A stretch of DNA of 7,240 bases from an uncultured Clostridia bacterium (GTDB lineage Bacteria; Bacillota; Clostridia; Saccharofermentanales; DTU023). The stretch is taken from positions 1 through 7,240 of the forward strand of contig CAMYEY010000072.1 in the NCBI GenBank assembly GCA_947254895.1. The letters run 5' to 3'. The number at the start of each line of letters is the position of its first letter. Within the stretch, counting starts at the first letter, position 1. The position numbers and the translations under genes are program-made. The notes under the pieces are model-generated. The model was not told the DNA's origin. It did no database searches and saw only the letters and a program-made list of their open reading frames with translations. Of this stretch, positions 1 through 6,049 are shown one piece after another.

Positions 1-994
1 AGAGGGCATCAATGCCGGGGTAAAGTTCCATATTGTAGGTTAAGCAGGTAAAGACTGCATGGGAAAAACGGAAAAGGTCAGCAATGATGTGTGAAACTGG
101 GGTTTTAGAAACATCATAGATCCTGATATTTTTCACTCCACGGTCAGCCAGCATGCCCGCCAAAATATCATTCATATTTTGGGAATTGCCATACATAGAC
201 GCACAAACAAGGACAACTCCCGGTTCTTCCGCTTCATAAGAAGCCCAGGTTTGGTACTTGCCCATGATCATTTCTACCGTCTCTGCTGTCCTAAAAATCA
301 GACCATGCAAGGGGCATATCGTCTCAATATCAAGGCCCAGGCTTTCGACTTTCTTAAAGAGACGCATCACAGAGGCTCCCTGCTTGCCAACGATATTGAA
401 GTAGTAACGACGGGCTTCAGACAACCAGTCCCTTTCATAATTTACCTGGTCAACGAAAAGATGGCCATCATGGGCGCCAAAAGAACCAAAGGCATCAGCT
501 GAAAAAAGGATTTTATCAGTCTGGTCATAGGTCATCATAACTTCAGGCCAGTGGACATTAGGGGCCATGATGAATTTGAGCTTATGTTTACCCAGGTCTA
601 ATTCATCGCCTTCACCGACAATCCTAACCCGGTCCTCATAGTCCAGGTGGTAAAACTGGTCCATAAACTGCCGGCCTTTTTGGGTAAGCAACATGGTGCA
701 ATTGGGATATTCTCTGAGAATACTGTTTATACTACTGCAGTGGTCCGGCTCTACGTGGTTTACGACTAAATAGTCTAGGTCACGACCATCCAGAACGGCC
801 CTAACATTCTCGTAATACCTTTCAGAAACTGACTCATCGATCCCGTCCAAAAGTGCTGTCTTTTCATCAAGGATCAGATAAGAGTTGTAGGCGACGCCAC
901 GAGAAAGTTCGAACATATTTTCAAACCTCTCCAAACGGCGGTCACTCTCTCCCACATAAAAAATATCCTCTTTAACTTTTCGCTGATAATACAT
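1..994 (-). CDS. Flavodiiron protein (FprA-family A-type flavoprotein), C-terminus cut by window edge
   Basis: Flavodiiron proteins are cytoplasmic enzymes that reduce O2 to water and/or NO to N2O, protecting anaerobes. My translation of the minus strand gives 331 open codons from ATG at 994 to the window edge, with no stop. Residues 1 to about 250 form the metallo-beta-lactamase-like diiron domain. The expected ligands are all present: H80, E82 and D84 in HVEPDH, H148 in NVHWPE, D167 in SADAFG, and H230 in CPLHG. From about residue 259 a flavodoxin domain begins (GVVLVCASMYGNS), with S-x-Y-G-N-S as the likely FMN phosphate loop. The usual length is about 390-410 residues, so roughly 60-80 are missing; an extra rubredoxin domain cannot be excluded. 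A GGGGAGGT ribosome-binding site lies about 6 bases before ATG. The gene is divergent from the lipoprotein gene. The family assignment is very secure; whether O2 or NO is preferred cannot be read from the sequence. Confidence 0.95.
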   Translation of the reverse strand, partial: MYYQRKVKEDIFYVGESDRRLERFENMFELSRGVAYNSYLILDEKTALLDGIDESVSERYYENVRAVLDGRDLDYLVVNHVEPDHCSSINSILREYPNCTMLLTQKGRQFMDQFYHLDYEDRVRIVGEGDELDLGKHKLKFIMAPNVHWPEVMMTYDQTDKILFSADAFGSFGAHDGHLFVDQVNYERDWLSEARRYYFNIVGKQGASVMRLFKKVESLGLDIETICPLHGLIFRTAETVEMIMGKYQTWASYEAEEPGVVLVCASMYGNSQNMNDILAGMLADRGVKNIRIYDVSKTPVSHIIADLFRFSHAVFTCLTYNMELYPGIDAL

Positions 995-1008
995 TGATTA
1001 CCTCCCCT

Positions 1009-1026
1009 ATTTACATTTACATTTAC
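1009..1026. repeat. Three tandem copies of ATTTAC
   Basis: ATTTAC is repeated three times head to tail, followed by a partial TTAC, in the untranslated leader of the flavodiiron gene just upstream of its ribosome-binding site. On the minus strand it reads GTAAAT. It may be a simple slippage tract that changes leader length. No function is evident. Confidence 0.6.
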
Positions 1027-1036
1027 TTACCTGCTT

Positions 1037-1065
1037 ATTGTACCAGTTGACAAGCTTTGATTGAA
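1037..1065 (-). promoter_or_regulatory. Candidate promoter of the flavodiiron gene
   Basis: On the minus strand, TACAAT (1042-1037) is preceded by TGG, giving the extended -10 form TGnTACAAT. A weak -35, TTCAAT (1065-1060), lies 17 bases upstream. A good extended -10 can compensate for a poor -35. The predicted start would be near 1030, leaving a leader of about 35 bases before ATG at 994. The alternative -35 TTGTCA (1053-1048) has no acceptable -10 at the right distance. Read by eye only. Confidence 0.45.
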
Positions 1066-1085
1066 GAAGAAATTTAGTCCTTACT

Positions 1086-1115
1086 TTGACCACATACCTG
1101 CATACCTGAGGTCAA
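1086..1115. promoter_or_regulatory. Operator-like inverted repeat between divergent promoters
   Basis: TTGACC (1086-1091) and GGTCAA (1110-1115) form a perfect 6-base inverted repeat. The 18 bases between them include a perfect tandem duplication of CATACCTG (1093-1100 and 1101-1108). ACCTGAGGT (1104-1112) is itself palindromic around a central G. The site lies between the candidate promoters of the flavodiiron gene and the lipoprotein gene, where a shared regulator could act. No known regulator motif is recognised; the assignment as an operator is inference. Confidence 0.3.
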
Positions 1116-1140
1116 TAAATATAGACTGCCTTTATTGCTA

Positions 1141-1158
1141 CTTAACATTATCTTAACA
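1141..1158 (+). promoter_or_regulatory. PhoP/PhoB-box-like direct repeat
   Basis: CTTAACA occurs at 1141-1147 and again at 1152-1158, an 11-base period with a TTAT spacer. A weaker third copy, CTTTATT, lies one further period upstream (1130-1136). TTAACA repeats with about 5-base spacing are the known form of Bacillus PhoP boxes, and PhoB boxes also use an 11-base period ending about 10 bases before the -10. Here exactly 10 bases separate the second repeat from TATAAT at 1169. Other OmpR-family response regulators bind similar repeats, so the regulator is not identified. Confidence 0.4.
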
Positions 1159-1168
1159 GGGGCTCCCT

Positions 1169-1174
1169 TATAAT
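1169..1174 (+). promoter_or_regulatory. Perfect -10 box of the lipoprotein promoter
   Basis: TATAAT matches the sigma-A consensus exactly. Windows 16 to 18 bases upstream (CATTAT, ATTATC, ACATTA) contain no recognisable -35. The TTAACA direct repeat occupies the -35 region instead, which suggests an activator-dependent promoter. Transcription would start near 1181, giving a leader of about 77 bases. Confidence 0.5.
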
Positions 1175-1175
1175 A

Positions 1176-1240
1176 AAGCTTGCTGAAGATATCAGATTAA
1201 AGCTTGAGTTAAAACTTAGAGAAGCTTGAAACTGTTAATC
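1176..1240 (+). repeat. Structured leader of the lipoprotein gene with three AAGCTTG copies
   Basis: AAGCTTG occurs at 1176-1182, 1200-1206 and 1222-1228. In addition, GATTAA (1195-1200) can pair with TTAATC (1235-1240), and the palindromic AAGCTT cores of the second and third copies can pair inside that stem, leaving an 8-base bulge on the 3' side. The structure would end immediately before the ribosome-binding site AAAGGA (1243-1248). No known riboswitch class is recognised; a regulatory role is speculative. Confidence 0.3.
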
Positions 1241-1257
1241 AGAAAGGAATTTTATTT

Positions 1258-1962
1258 ATGAAAAGAAACTTTATCAAAACAATAACGGTTGGCCTCTTAG
1301 CCATCTGTTTGATGGCCGGTTGTCAGAAGACCAACCAAACAAAAGAAAGCATGGCCAAAGAACCGGCAGAAACCACCCAAAACAACCAGCAAGCAGCAGG
1401 GTCCGATACCGCTGCTATTCCTGCCGACCAAGGACAAATAATTGAAGAGGGTGCCAAGACCAAGGAAGAACTCATAACTCCCCTTTCTGAGGACATGGCA
1501 GCTGTTAAAAGTAACCCCCTCTTCCAAAAATTTGAAACAAAAGACCTGGATGGAGAAAAGGTTGACCAAAGCATTTTCGGTCAAAATAAACTTACCCTTG
1601 TCAGCGTTTGGAACTCTCTCTGTAAAGATGCCGCAAAGGATTTACAAACCCTGGATCAGTTAGCTAAAGACTACCAAGACAAGGGCCTTGCTGTAAAAGG
1701 TTTGGTGTATAATTTCAAACCGGAACTCCCCGGGGAAGAAATTGACGCAGTTAAAGGTATCATCAAAGAAGCCGGTGTTGACCTACAACAATTTACAGCT
1801 TCTGAAGAAATGCATAACAATGGTTTGCTGGATAAAATCTCCTATGTGCCTACCGCCTTTTTCGTTGACTCTCAGGGTAAAATCCTAGAAATCCAAGAAG
1901 GTCCAACCACTATCGAAGCCTGGAAGCTCCTAGTCGATGAAATTTTAGCAGATATGAAATAA
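1258..1962 (+). CDS. Lipoprotein with a thioredoxin-like (TlpA/redoxin-type) domain and a CxxA active-site motif
   Basis: The 234-residue product begins with a lipoprotein signal: KRNFIK, a hydrophobic stretch, then lipobox LMAGC with lipidated Cys22, so it should be anchored outside the membrane. Residues 23 to about 80 are a Q/T/A/E-rich linker. Residues of about 88-234 resemble a TlpA/redoxin thioredoxin fold, with strand LTLVSVW followed by NSLCKDA (119-125) where the WCxxC motif normally lies, and YVPTAFFVDSQGKI (from 196) with the conserved cis-proline at 198. The motif keeps only the first cysteine (C122); A125 replaces the second. The mature protein therefore has one free thiol, so ordinary dithiol reductase chemistry is unlikely. 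A monothiol reductase or peroxidase role, or a structural one, is possible. ATG at 1258 follows AAAGGA by 9 bases. The gene appears monocistronic. The fold call is fairly sure; the function is not. Confidence 0.85.
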   Translation: MKRNFIKTITVGLLAICLMAGCQKTNQTKESMAKEPAETTQNNQQAAGSDTAAIPADQGQIIEEGAKTKEELITPLSEDMAAVKSNPLFQKFETKDLDGEKVDQSIFGQNKLTLVSVWNSLCKDAAKDLQTLDQLAKDYQDKGLAVKGLVYNFKPELPGEEIDAVKGIIKEAGVDLQQFTASEEMHNNGLLDKISYVPTAFFVDSQGKILEIQEGPTTIEAWKLLVDEILADMK

Positions 1963-1971
1963 GAACTACTA

Positions 1972-2000
1972 GCCTATAGCCTAGCCGCCAGGCTATAGGC
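1972..2000. other. Perfect 11-base-pair hairpin after the lipoprotein gene
   Basis: GCCTATAGCCT (1972-1982) is exactly complementary to AGGCTATAGGC (1990-2000), with a 7-base loop. It begins 10 bases after the lipoprotein stop codon. Neither strand has a T-run after it, so it is not a classical intrinsic terminator. It may protect the mRNA 3' end or act as a processed or Rho-dependent end. Confidence 0.6.
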
Positions 2001-2045
2001 CTACCTCCAACATTACAAATACAATTAAAATAAACACCTAACAAA

Positions 2046-2083
2046 GGCCCGGTCATCCAGTAAAAACAGCTGGTGGCCGGGCC
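2046..2083. other. GC-rich hairpin, possibly a weak terminator on the minus strand
   Basis: GGCCCGG (2046-2052) pairs with CCGGGCC (2077-2083), and CCAG (2057-2060) pairs with CTGG (2070-2073). One bulged base, one G-U pair and a 9-base loop complete the stem. Read on the minus strand the stem is followed by TTTGTTAGG, a poor U-tract; on the plus strand there is none. It might back up the tuf terminator, but this is weakly supported. Confidence 0.4.
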
Positions 2084-2211
2084 TGGCGGCATTTATCCCA
2101 GTAATTTTCGCAAAACGATTTTCATTTAGAATAAGAGCAAGGAGGGGGGCTCCTAAGGTGGGGCCGTTTTGACTTTCCAGTGGTCAAGGCTTATCCCTGA
2201 CGAGCATAGTG

Positions 2212-2249
2212 AGATGGTAACTTTTATTTTGTTACCATCTTTATTTTTT
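2212..2249 (+). terminator. Terminator-like hairpin of repeat unit 1
   Basis: AGATGGTAAC (2212-2221) pairs perfectly with GTTACCATCT (2231-2240) around a 9-base loop, followed by TTATTTTTT. The orientation suits stopping plus-strand transcripts coming from the lipoprotein gene before they run antisense into tuf. The stem is only 40 percent GC, so its efficiency may be modest. Confidence 0.45.
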
Positions 2250-2355
2250 AACCATTTTGGCCTTTACTCTGGTGATTACAGTAAGATGGTAATCTTGAAT
2301 TTATTACGATCTTCATGTTTCAACCTATCTAGTCCTATTTCTGGCAATTATAGTA

Positions 2356-2393
2356 AGATGGTAACTCTTCAGCTCTTACCATCTTTATTTTTT
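2356..2393 (+). terminator. Terminator-like hairpin of repeat unit 3
   Basis: AGATGGTAA (2356-2364) pairs with TTACCATCT (2376-2384) around an 11-base loop, followed by the same TTATTTTTT tract as in unit 1. It would be a second plus-strand stop signal in series. Confidence 0.4.
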
Positions 2394-2512
2394 AACCAGG
2401 TAGGCTGCCATTCTGCCCATTAGGTTACAGTCAGGCCGTAATTTTTTACTTGTTATGATTTTTCTCCCGTCCGTCAGTCCGAGGCCACAGATAAACAGCC
2501 TAAGTTCTTTGC

Positions 2513-2548
2513 ATAAAAAATAGCAGGGTAGATACTCCACCCTGCTAT
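2513..2548 (-). terminator. Rho-independent terminator of tuf and the str operon
   Basis: On the minus strand, ATAGCAGGGT (2548-2539) pairs with ACCCTGCTAT (2529-2520) around a 9-base loop, and is followed directly by a run of six T (2520-2515). It lies about 60 bases after the tuf stop codon and is the strongest terminator in the window. Confidence 0.9.
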
Positions 2549-2576
2549 AGATTACATATAAAGTGACTCTTAACTA

Positions 2577-2595
2577 GGCTAGGAAAGCCTTAGCC
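2577..2595 (-). other. Small hairpin just after the tuf stop codon
   Basis: On the minus strand, GGCTA-A-GG pairs with CCTAGCC around a 4-base loop with one bulged A. It begins 11 bases after the tuf stop and has no T-run. It probably only adds to the structure of the mRNA 3' end ahead of the real terminator. Confidence 0.35.
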
Positions 2596-2606
2596 AATCA
2601 AGTCTC

Positions 2607-3809
2607 TTATTCGATAATTTCGGTAACAGTACCGGAACCAACAGTCCTGCCGCCCTCACGGATAGCGAATTTCAGACCCTTCTCGATAGCGATTGGGGTA
2701 ATCAATTCAACAGTCATTGTGGTGTGGTCACCAGGCATGCACATTTCTGTGCCAGGCTCTAACTCAGCAATACCGGTAACGTCGGTGGTGCGGAAGTAGA
2801 ACTGGGGACGGTAACCTGTGAAGAAAGGTTTATGACGGCCACCTTCATCTTTGGTTAAAACGTAAACCTGACCTTTAAATTTTGTGTGGGGGTGAATTGT
2901 ACCGGGAGCAGCCAGAACCTGACCACGCTCGATCTCATCACGCTGAACACCACGGAGGAGGCAACCAACGTTATCACCGGCTTCACCGAAGTCCATCATC
3001 TTGTGGAACATCTCAATACCTGTAACAACTGTATTGGTTGGTTTTTCCTGCATACCAACGATTTCTACAGCTTCGTTAAGCTTAATGGTACCACGCTCGA
3101 TACGGCCTGTAGCAACAGTACCACGACCTGTGATTGTGAAAACGTCTTCAACCGGCATAGCAAATGGTTGATCAGTAGCACGCTCAGGTGTGGGGATATA
3201 TTCGTCAACTGCATCCATCAATTCAAGGATAGGAGCATATTCAGGAGCATTGATATCTTCGCTGGTGGATTCCAGGGCAACCAAAGCTGAACCACGGATA
3301 ACAGGAGCATTGTCGCCATCAAATTCGTACTCATTTAAGAGGTCACGAATTTCCATTTCAACGAGGTCTAATAACTCTTCGTCGTCAACTTGGTCTGTTT
3401 TGTTCATGAATACAACGATTGCAGGAACGCCAACCTGACGAGCTAACAAAATGTGCTCGCGGGTCTGAGGCATCGGGCCATCAGCAGCGGAAACAACCAA
3501 GATTGCACCGTCCATCTGGGCAGCACCGGTAATCATGTTTTTGATGTAGTCGGCGTGGCCTGGGCAGTCAACGTGAGCATAGTGACGTTTATCTGTCTGA
3601 TACTCAACGTGTGAAGTGTTGATCGTGATACCACGTTCCCTTTCTTCAGGAGCCTTATCGATGTTTGCATAGTCAGTAAAATCTGCCTCACCTTTGAGTG
3701 CTAATACTTTGGTGATTGCAGCCGTTAATGTGGTCTTACCGTGGTCAACGTGGCCAAGGGTACCGATATTAACGTGTTCCTTATTTCTCTCAAATTTCTC
3801 TTTAGCCAT
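2607..3809 (-). CDS. tuf: Translation elongation factor Tu (EF-Tu)
   Basis: EF-Tu is the cytosolic GTPase that carries aminoacyl-tRNA to the ribosomal A site. The 400-residue product is full length for a Firmicute EF-Tu. GTPase motifs seen: P-loop GHVDHGKT (19-26), switch I RGITIN (59-64), DCPGH with catalytic H85 (81-85), NKTD (136-139) and SAL (174-176). NKTD replaces the commoner NKCD, a tolerated position. Domains II and III follow (about 210-400), including GRGTVATGRIERG and GYRPQFYFRTTDVTG. FAIREGG, where the kirromycin-resistance position lies (E. coli A375), keeps its alanine. The ATG at 3809 has a perfect AAGGAGG 9 bases upstream. It is the last gene of the str cluster, 141 bases after fusA, with its own candidate promoter and a strong terminator. 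Whether a second tuf copy exists elsewhere cannot be seen. Confidence 0.99.
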   Translation of the reverse strand: MAKEKFERNKEHVNIGTLGHVDHGKTTLTAAITKVLALKGEADFTDYANIDKAPEERERGITINTSHVEYQTDKRHYAHVDCPGHADYIKNMITGAAQMDGAILVVSAADGPMPQTREHILLARQVGVPAIVVFMNKTDQVDDEELLDLVEMEIRDLLNEYEFDGDNAPVIRGSALVALESTSEDINAPEYAPILELMDAVDEYIPTPERATDQPFAMPVEDVFTITGRGTVATGRIERGTIKLNEAVEIVGMQEKPTNTVVTGIEMFHKMMDFGEAGDNVGCLLRGVQRDEIERGQVLAAPGTIHPHTKFKGQVYVLTKDEGGRHKPFFTGYRPQFYFRTTDVTGIAELEPGTEMCMPGDHTTMTVELITPIAIEKGLKFAIREGGRTVGSGTVTEIIE

Positions 3810-3875
3810 TAAAAAGATCCTCCTTATTGATGCAGTCTTAGCTGATCATTGTCTTTCAATTTAATTACTCTTTAT

Positions 3876-3903
3876 ATTTTACACAAATATTGCTCTTTGG
3901 CAA
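3876..3903 (-). promoter_or_regulatory. Candidate internal promoter of tuf
   Basis: On the minus strand, TTGCCA (3903-3898) is separated by 16 bases from TAAAAT (3881-3876). Each box matches consensus at 5 of 6 positions. It lies in the 141-base gap between fusA and tuf and would give a leader of about 60 bases. Extra transcription of tuf fits the known excess of EF-Tu over EF-G. Confidence 0.5.
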
Positions 3904-3950
3904 TCTTCTGGGCTCCTGAGCAGCTTTTCACTCAAGGCCTAACCATTATA

Positions 3951-6023
3951 CTATTTATTCGCCTTTTGAAATTGCTCCATAATAGAATTAGGAACTTTTT
4001 CATAATGGTCTATCTGCATGACGAACGTTCCACGTCCCTGGGTAATGGACCTTAGGTTTGTGGCGTAGCCGAACATCTCAGATAGGGGAACAAAGGCTGA
4101 GATTGAAACCGCATTTGGTCTGATCTCATTGCCAGTGATCTGGCCCCGGCGGGAACTCAAATCGCCCATAACATCGCCCATGTATTCTTCTGGGATTGTT
4201 ACGTCGACCTTCATCATAGGTTCAAGCAAGATAGCTCCACCCTTTTTCATGGCTTCTTTTAAGGCCATTGATCCTGCGATCTTAAAGGCCATCTCAGATG
4301 AGTCAACATCATGGTAAGAACCATCGATCAGGGTAGCCCTAATGCCAACTACAGGATAACCGGCAATTTCACCTGCCGCCATAGCATCCTGAATACCGGC
4401 GTTAACCGAAGGAATATACTCTCTCGGTACGGTTCCACCGACAACCTTATCGACGAACTCATAGTTTTCATCAGCAGGTAGGGGCTCAAACTGAACCACA
4501 CAGTGACCATACTGGCCGCGACCACCGGACTGTCTAACAAACTTACCTTCAACCTCAACCGGCTTGGTAATGGTTTCACGGTAAGCAACCTGGGGTTCGC
4601 CGACATTTGCCTCAACCTTGAATTCACGGAAGAGACGGTCAACGATAATGTCCAAGTGGAGCTCACCCATACCTGAAATTAAGGTTTGGCCGGTCTCCGG
4701 ATCTGTCCTGGTTTTAAAGGTCGGGTCTTCTTCAGCTAATTTAGTCAAAGCTGTGATCAGTTTTTCCTGAGAAGCCTTAGATTTTGGCTCGATAGCAACC
4801 GACAAGACAGGCTCGGGGAAGTCCATCGACTCTAAGATTACAGGCTGATTTTCGTCACAGAGTGAGTCACCGGTAGATGTATTCTTCAGACCGACTGCGG
4901 CAGCGATATCACCTGAGTAAACTCTTTCGATTTCCTCACGGTGGTTAGCATGCATCAAGAGGATACGGCCAACCCGCTCCTTTTTCTCCTTAACAGAGTT
5001 GTAGACATAGGAACCAGCATCCAGGGTTCCTGAATATACTCTGAAGAAGCACAGCTTACCTACATAGGGGTCTGTCATGATCTTAAAGGCCAGAGCTGAG
5101 AATGGTTCCTCATCGCTAGAGTGACGTTCAATCACTTCGCCCGTAGCCGGATCATGGCCCTCGATGGATGGAATGTCCAAAGGTGACGGCATGTAGTCAA
5201 CAATTGCATCAAGCAATTTTTGTACACCCTTGTTCTTGTAAGAGGTACCGCAAACCACCGGAACAATCTTGGTTGCCACGGTAGCTCGGCGCAAGGCTGC
5301 CTTAAGTTCATCGATGCTGATCTCTTCTTCCATCAGATATTTTTCTTCTATAGCCTCATCATTTTCGGCTATAGCTTCAATCATCTGATCACGGTAGAGT
5401 TCAGCTTCTTCCCTCATATCTTCAGGAATTTCAATGATCTCAATTTGGGTTCCCAGGTCATCACCATACTCAACAGCGTTCATCTCCATTAAGTCAATGA
5501 TTCCTAAAAAGCCATCTTCCTTGCCGATCGGTAACTGAATGGGTACCGGATTAGCTCCTAACCTGTCCTTCATCATTTGGACAACATTGAAGAAATCTGC
5601 TCCGGTGATATCCATCTTGTTGACGTAAGCCATTCTGGGAACACCATAGGTGTCAGCCTGTCTCCAAACTGTTTCAGTCTGAGGCTCAACGCCGCTCTTA
5701 GCACAGAAAACTGTTACGGCGCCATCCAACACACGCAGAGACCTTTCAACCTCAACCGTAAAGTCAACGTGACCCGGGGTATCAATGATGTTGATTCTCT
5801 TGCCTTTCCACTGGGCAGTTGTGGCAGCCGATGTAATCGTGATACCACGCTCCTGTTCTTGTTCCATCCAGTCCATAGTAGCGGCACCTTCATGGGTTTC
5901 ACCAATCTTATGGATCTTGCCTGAATAGTAAAGAATACGCTCAGTCGTGGTTGTTTTGCCGGCGTCTATATGTGCCATTATGCCTATGTTTCGAGTGTTT
6001 TCTAACGAGAAATCTCTGGGCAT
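3951..6023 (-). CDS. fusA: Translation elongation factor G (EF-G)
   Basis: EF-G is the GTPase that translocates tRNA and mRNA through the ribosome and helps in recycling. I take ATG at 6023 as the start, giving 690 residues and the family N-terminus MPRDFSLENTRNIGIMAHID. An in-frame GTG at 6056 would add 11 unlike residues and overlap rpsG, and the ribosome-binding site GGGAGG (11 bases before ATG) lies inside that extension. Motifs seen: P-loop AHIDAGKT (17-24), RGITIT (59-64), DTPGH (81-85), NKMD (135-138) and the G5-like GTSYKNKG (259-266). SGMGELHLDI (450-459), GRGQYGH (501-507) and the domain IV tip SYHDVDSSE (569-577), whose histidine corresponds to the conserved tip residue, are all present. 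It looks like the canonical housekeeping EF-G and not a paralogue such as TetM-type proteins. It follows rpsG by 26 bases and is surely cotranscribed with it. Confidence 0.98.
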   Translation of the reverse strand: MPRDFSLENTRNIGIMAHIDAGKTTTTERILYYSGKIHKIGETHEGAATMDWMEQEQERGITITSAATTAQWKGKRINIIDTPGHVDFTVEVERSLRVLDGAVTVFCAKSGVEPQTETVWRQADTYGVPRMAYVNKMDITGADFFNVVQMMKDRLGANPVPIQLPIGKEDGFLGIIDLMEMNAVEYGDDLGTQIEIIEIPEDMREEAELYRDQMIEAIAENDEAIEEKYLMEEEISIDELKAALRRATVATKIVPVVCGTSYKNKGVQKLLDAIVDYMPSPLDIPSIEGHDPATGEVIERHSSDEEPFSALAFKIMTDPYVGKLCFFRVYSGTLDAGSYVYNSVKEKKERVGRILLMHANHREEIERVYSGDIAAAVGLKNTSTGDSLCDENQPVILESMDFPEPVLSVAIEPKSKASQEKLITALTKLAEEDPTFKTRTDPETGQTLISGMGELHLDIIVDRLFREFKVEANVGEPQVAYRETITKPVEVEGKFVRQSGGRGQYGHCVVQFEPLPADENYEFVDKVVGGTVPREYIPSVNAGIQDAMAAGEIAGYPVVGIRATLIDGSYHDVDSSEMAFKIAGSMALKEAMKKGGAILLEPMMKVDVTIPEEYMGDVMGDLSSRRGQITGNEIRPNAVSISAFVPLSEMFGYATNLRSITQGRGTFVMQIDHYEKVPNSIMEQFQKANK

Positions 6024-6049
6024 GCAGTTTATTTCCTCCCTTTGTCTAC

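Larger units (their letters stand above)
2189..2465. repeat. Tandem array of about 72-base repeats, each centred on a hairpin
   Basis: Three clear units begin with AGATGGTAA at 2212, 2284 and 2356, exactly 72 bases apart. A degenerate fourth begins at 2433 (77 apart), and a partial unit tail precedes the first (from about 2189). Each full unit has AGATGGTAA(C/T), a loop of 9-11 bases, TTACCATCT, a T-rich stretch, AACC, a variable spacer, and a tail resembling TCTGGNNATTATAGTA. Units 1 and 2 match at about 51 of 72 positions without gaps, by hand count. Units 1 and 3 share 23 identical bases across the second arm and T-tract. Unit 2 has one stem mismatch (ATTACGATCT). The array fills most of the gap between the convergent lipoprotein and tuf genes. 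It does not match any repeat family I recognise (not CRISPR, not a terminal-repeat insertion element). A plus-strand reading frame (TTG at 2169 to 2423) crosses it only because 72 is divisible by three. Confidence 0.8.

Noticed and set aside
179..502. Plus-strand reading frame of 107 codons
   Set aside because: It lies entirely antisense to the flavodiiron gene, which has an intact frame with all metal ligands.
1047..1052. TTGACA on the plus strand as a -35 box
   Set aside because: The 17-base spacing leads to AAATTT, which is not a -10. The same TTGACA at 7196-7201 also has no -10 (TTTTTC).
2111..2171. CAAAACG / CGTTTTG inverted repeat as ends of an insertion element
   Set aside because: Only 7 bases, 61 bases overall, with no target duplication and no coding content. 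Most likely chance.
2189..2465. CRISPR array
   Set aside because: Units are 72 bases with an internal hairpin, variability occurs in loop and spacer alike, there are no short identical repeats with unique 30-40 base spacers, and no cas gene is nearby.
2886..3290. Plus-strand reading frame of 134 codons inside tuf
   Set aside because: Antisense shadow of a highly conserved gene, with no recognisable protein features.
3544..3809. EF-Tu NKTD instead of NKCD as a possible drug-resistance or paralogue signal
   Set aside because: The third position of this motif varies naturally among EF-Tu proteins (C, T, V, A). NKTD lies at 136-139 of an otherwise canonical protein, and the known elfamycin position checked (FAIREGG) is unchanged.
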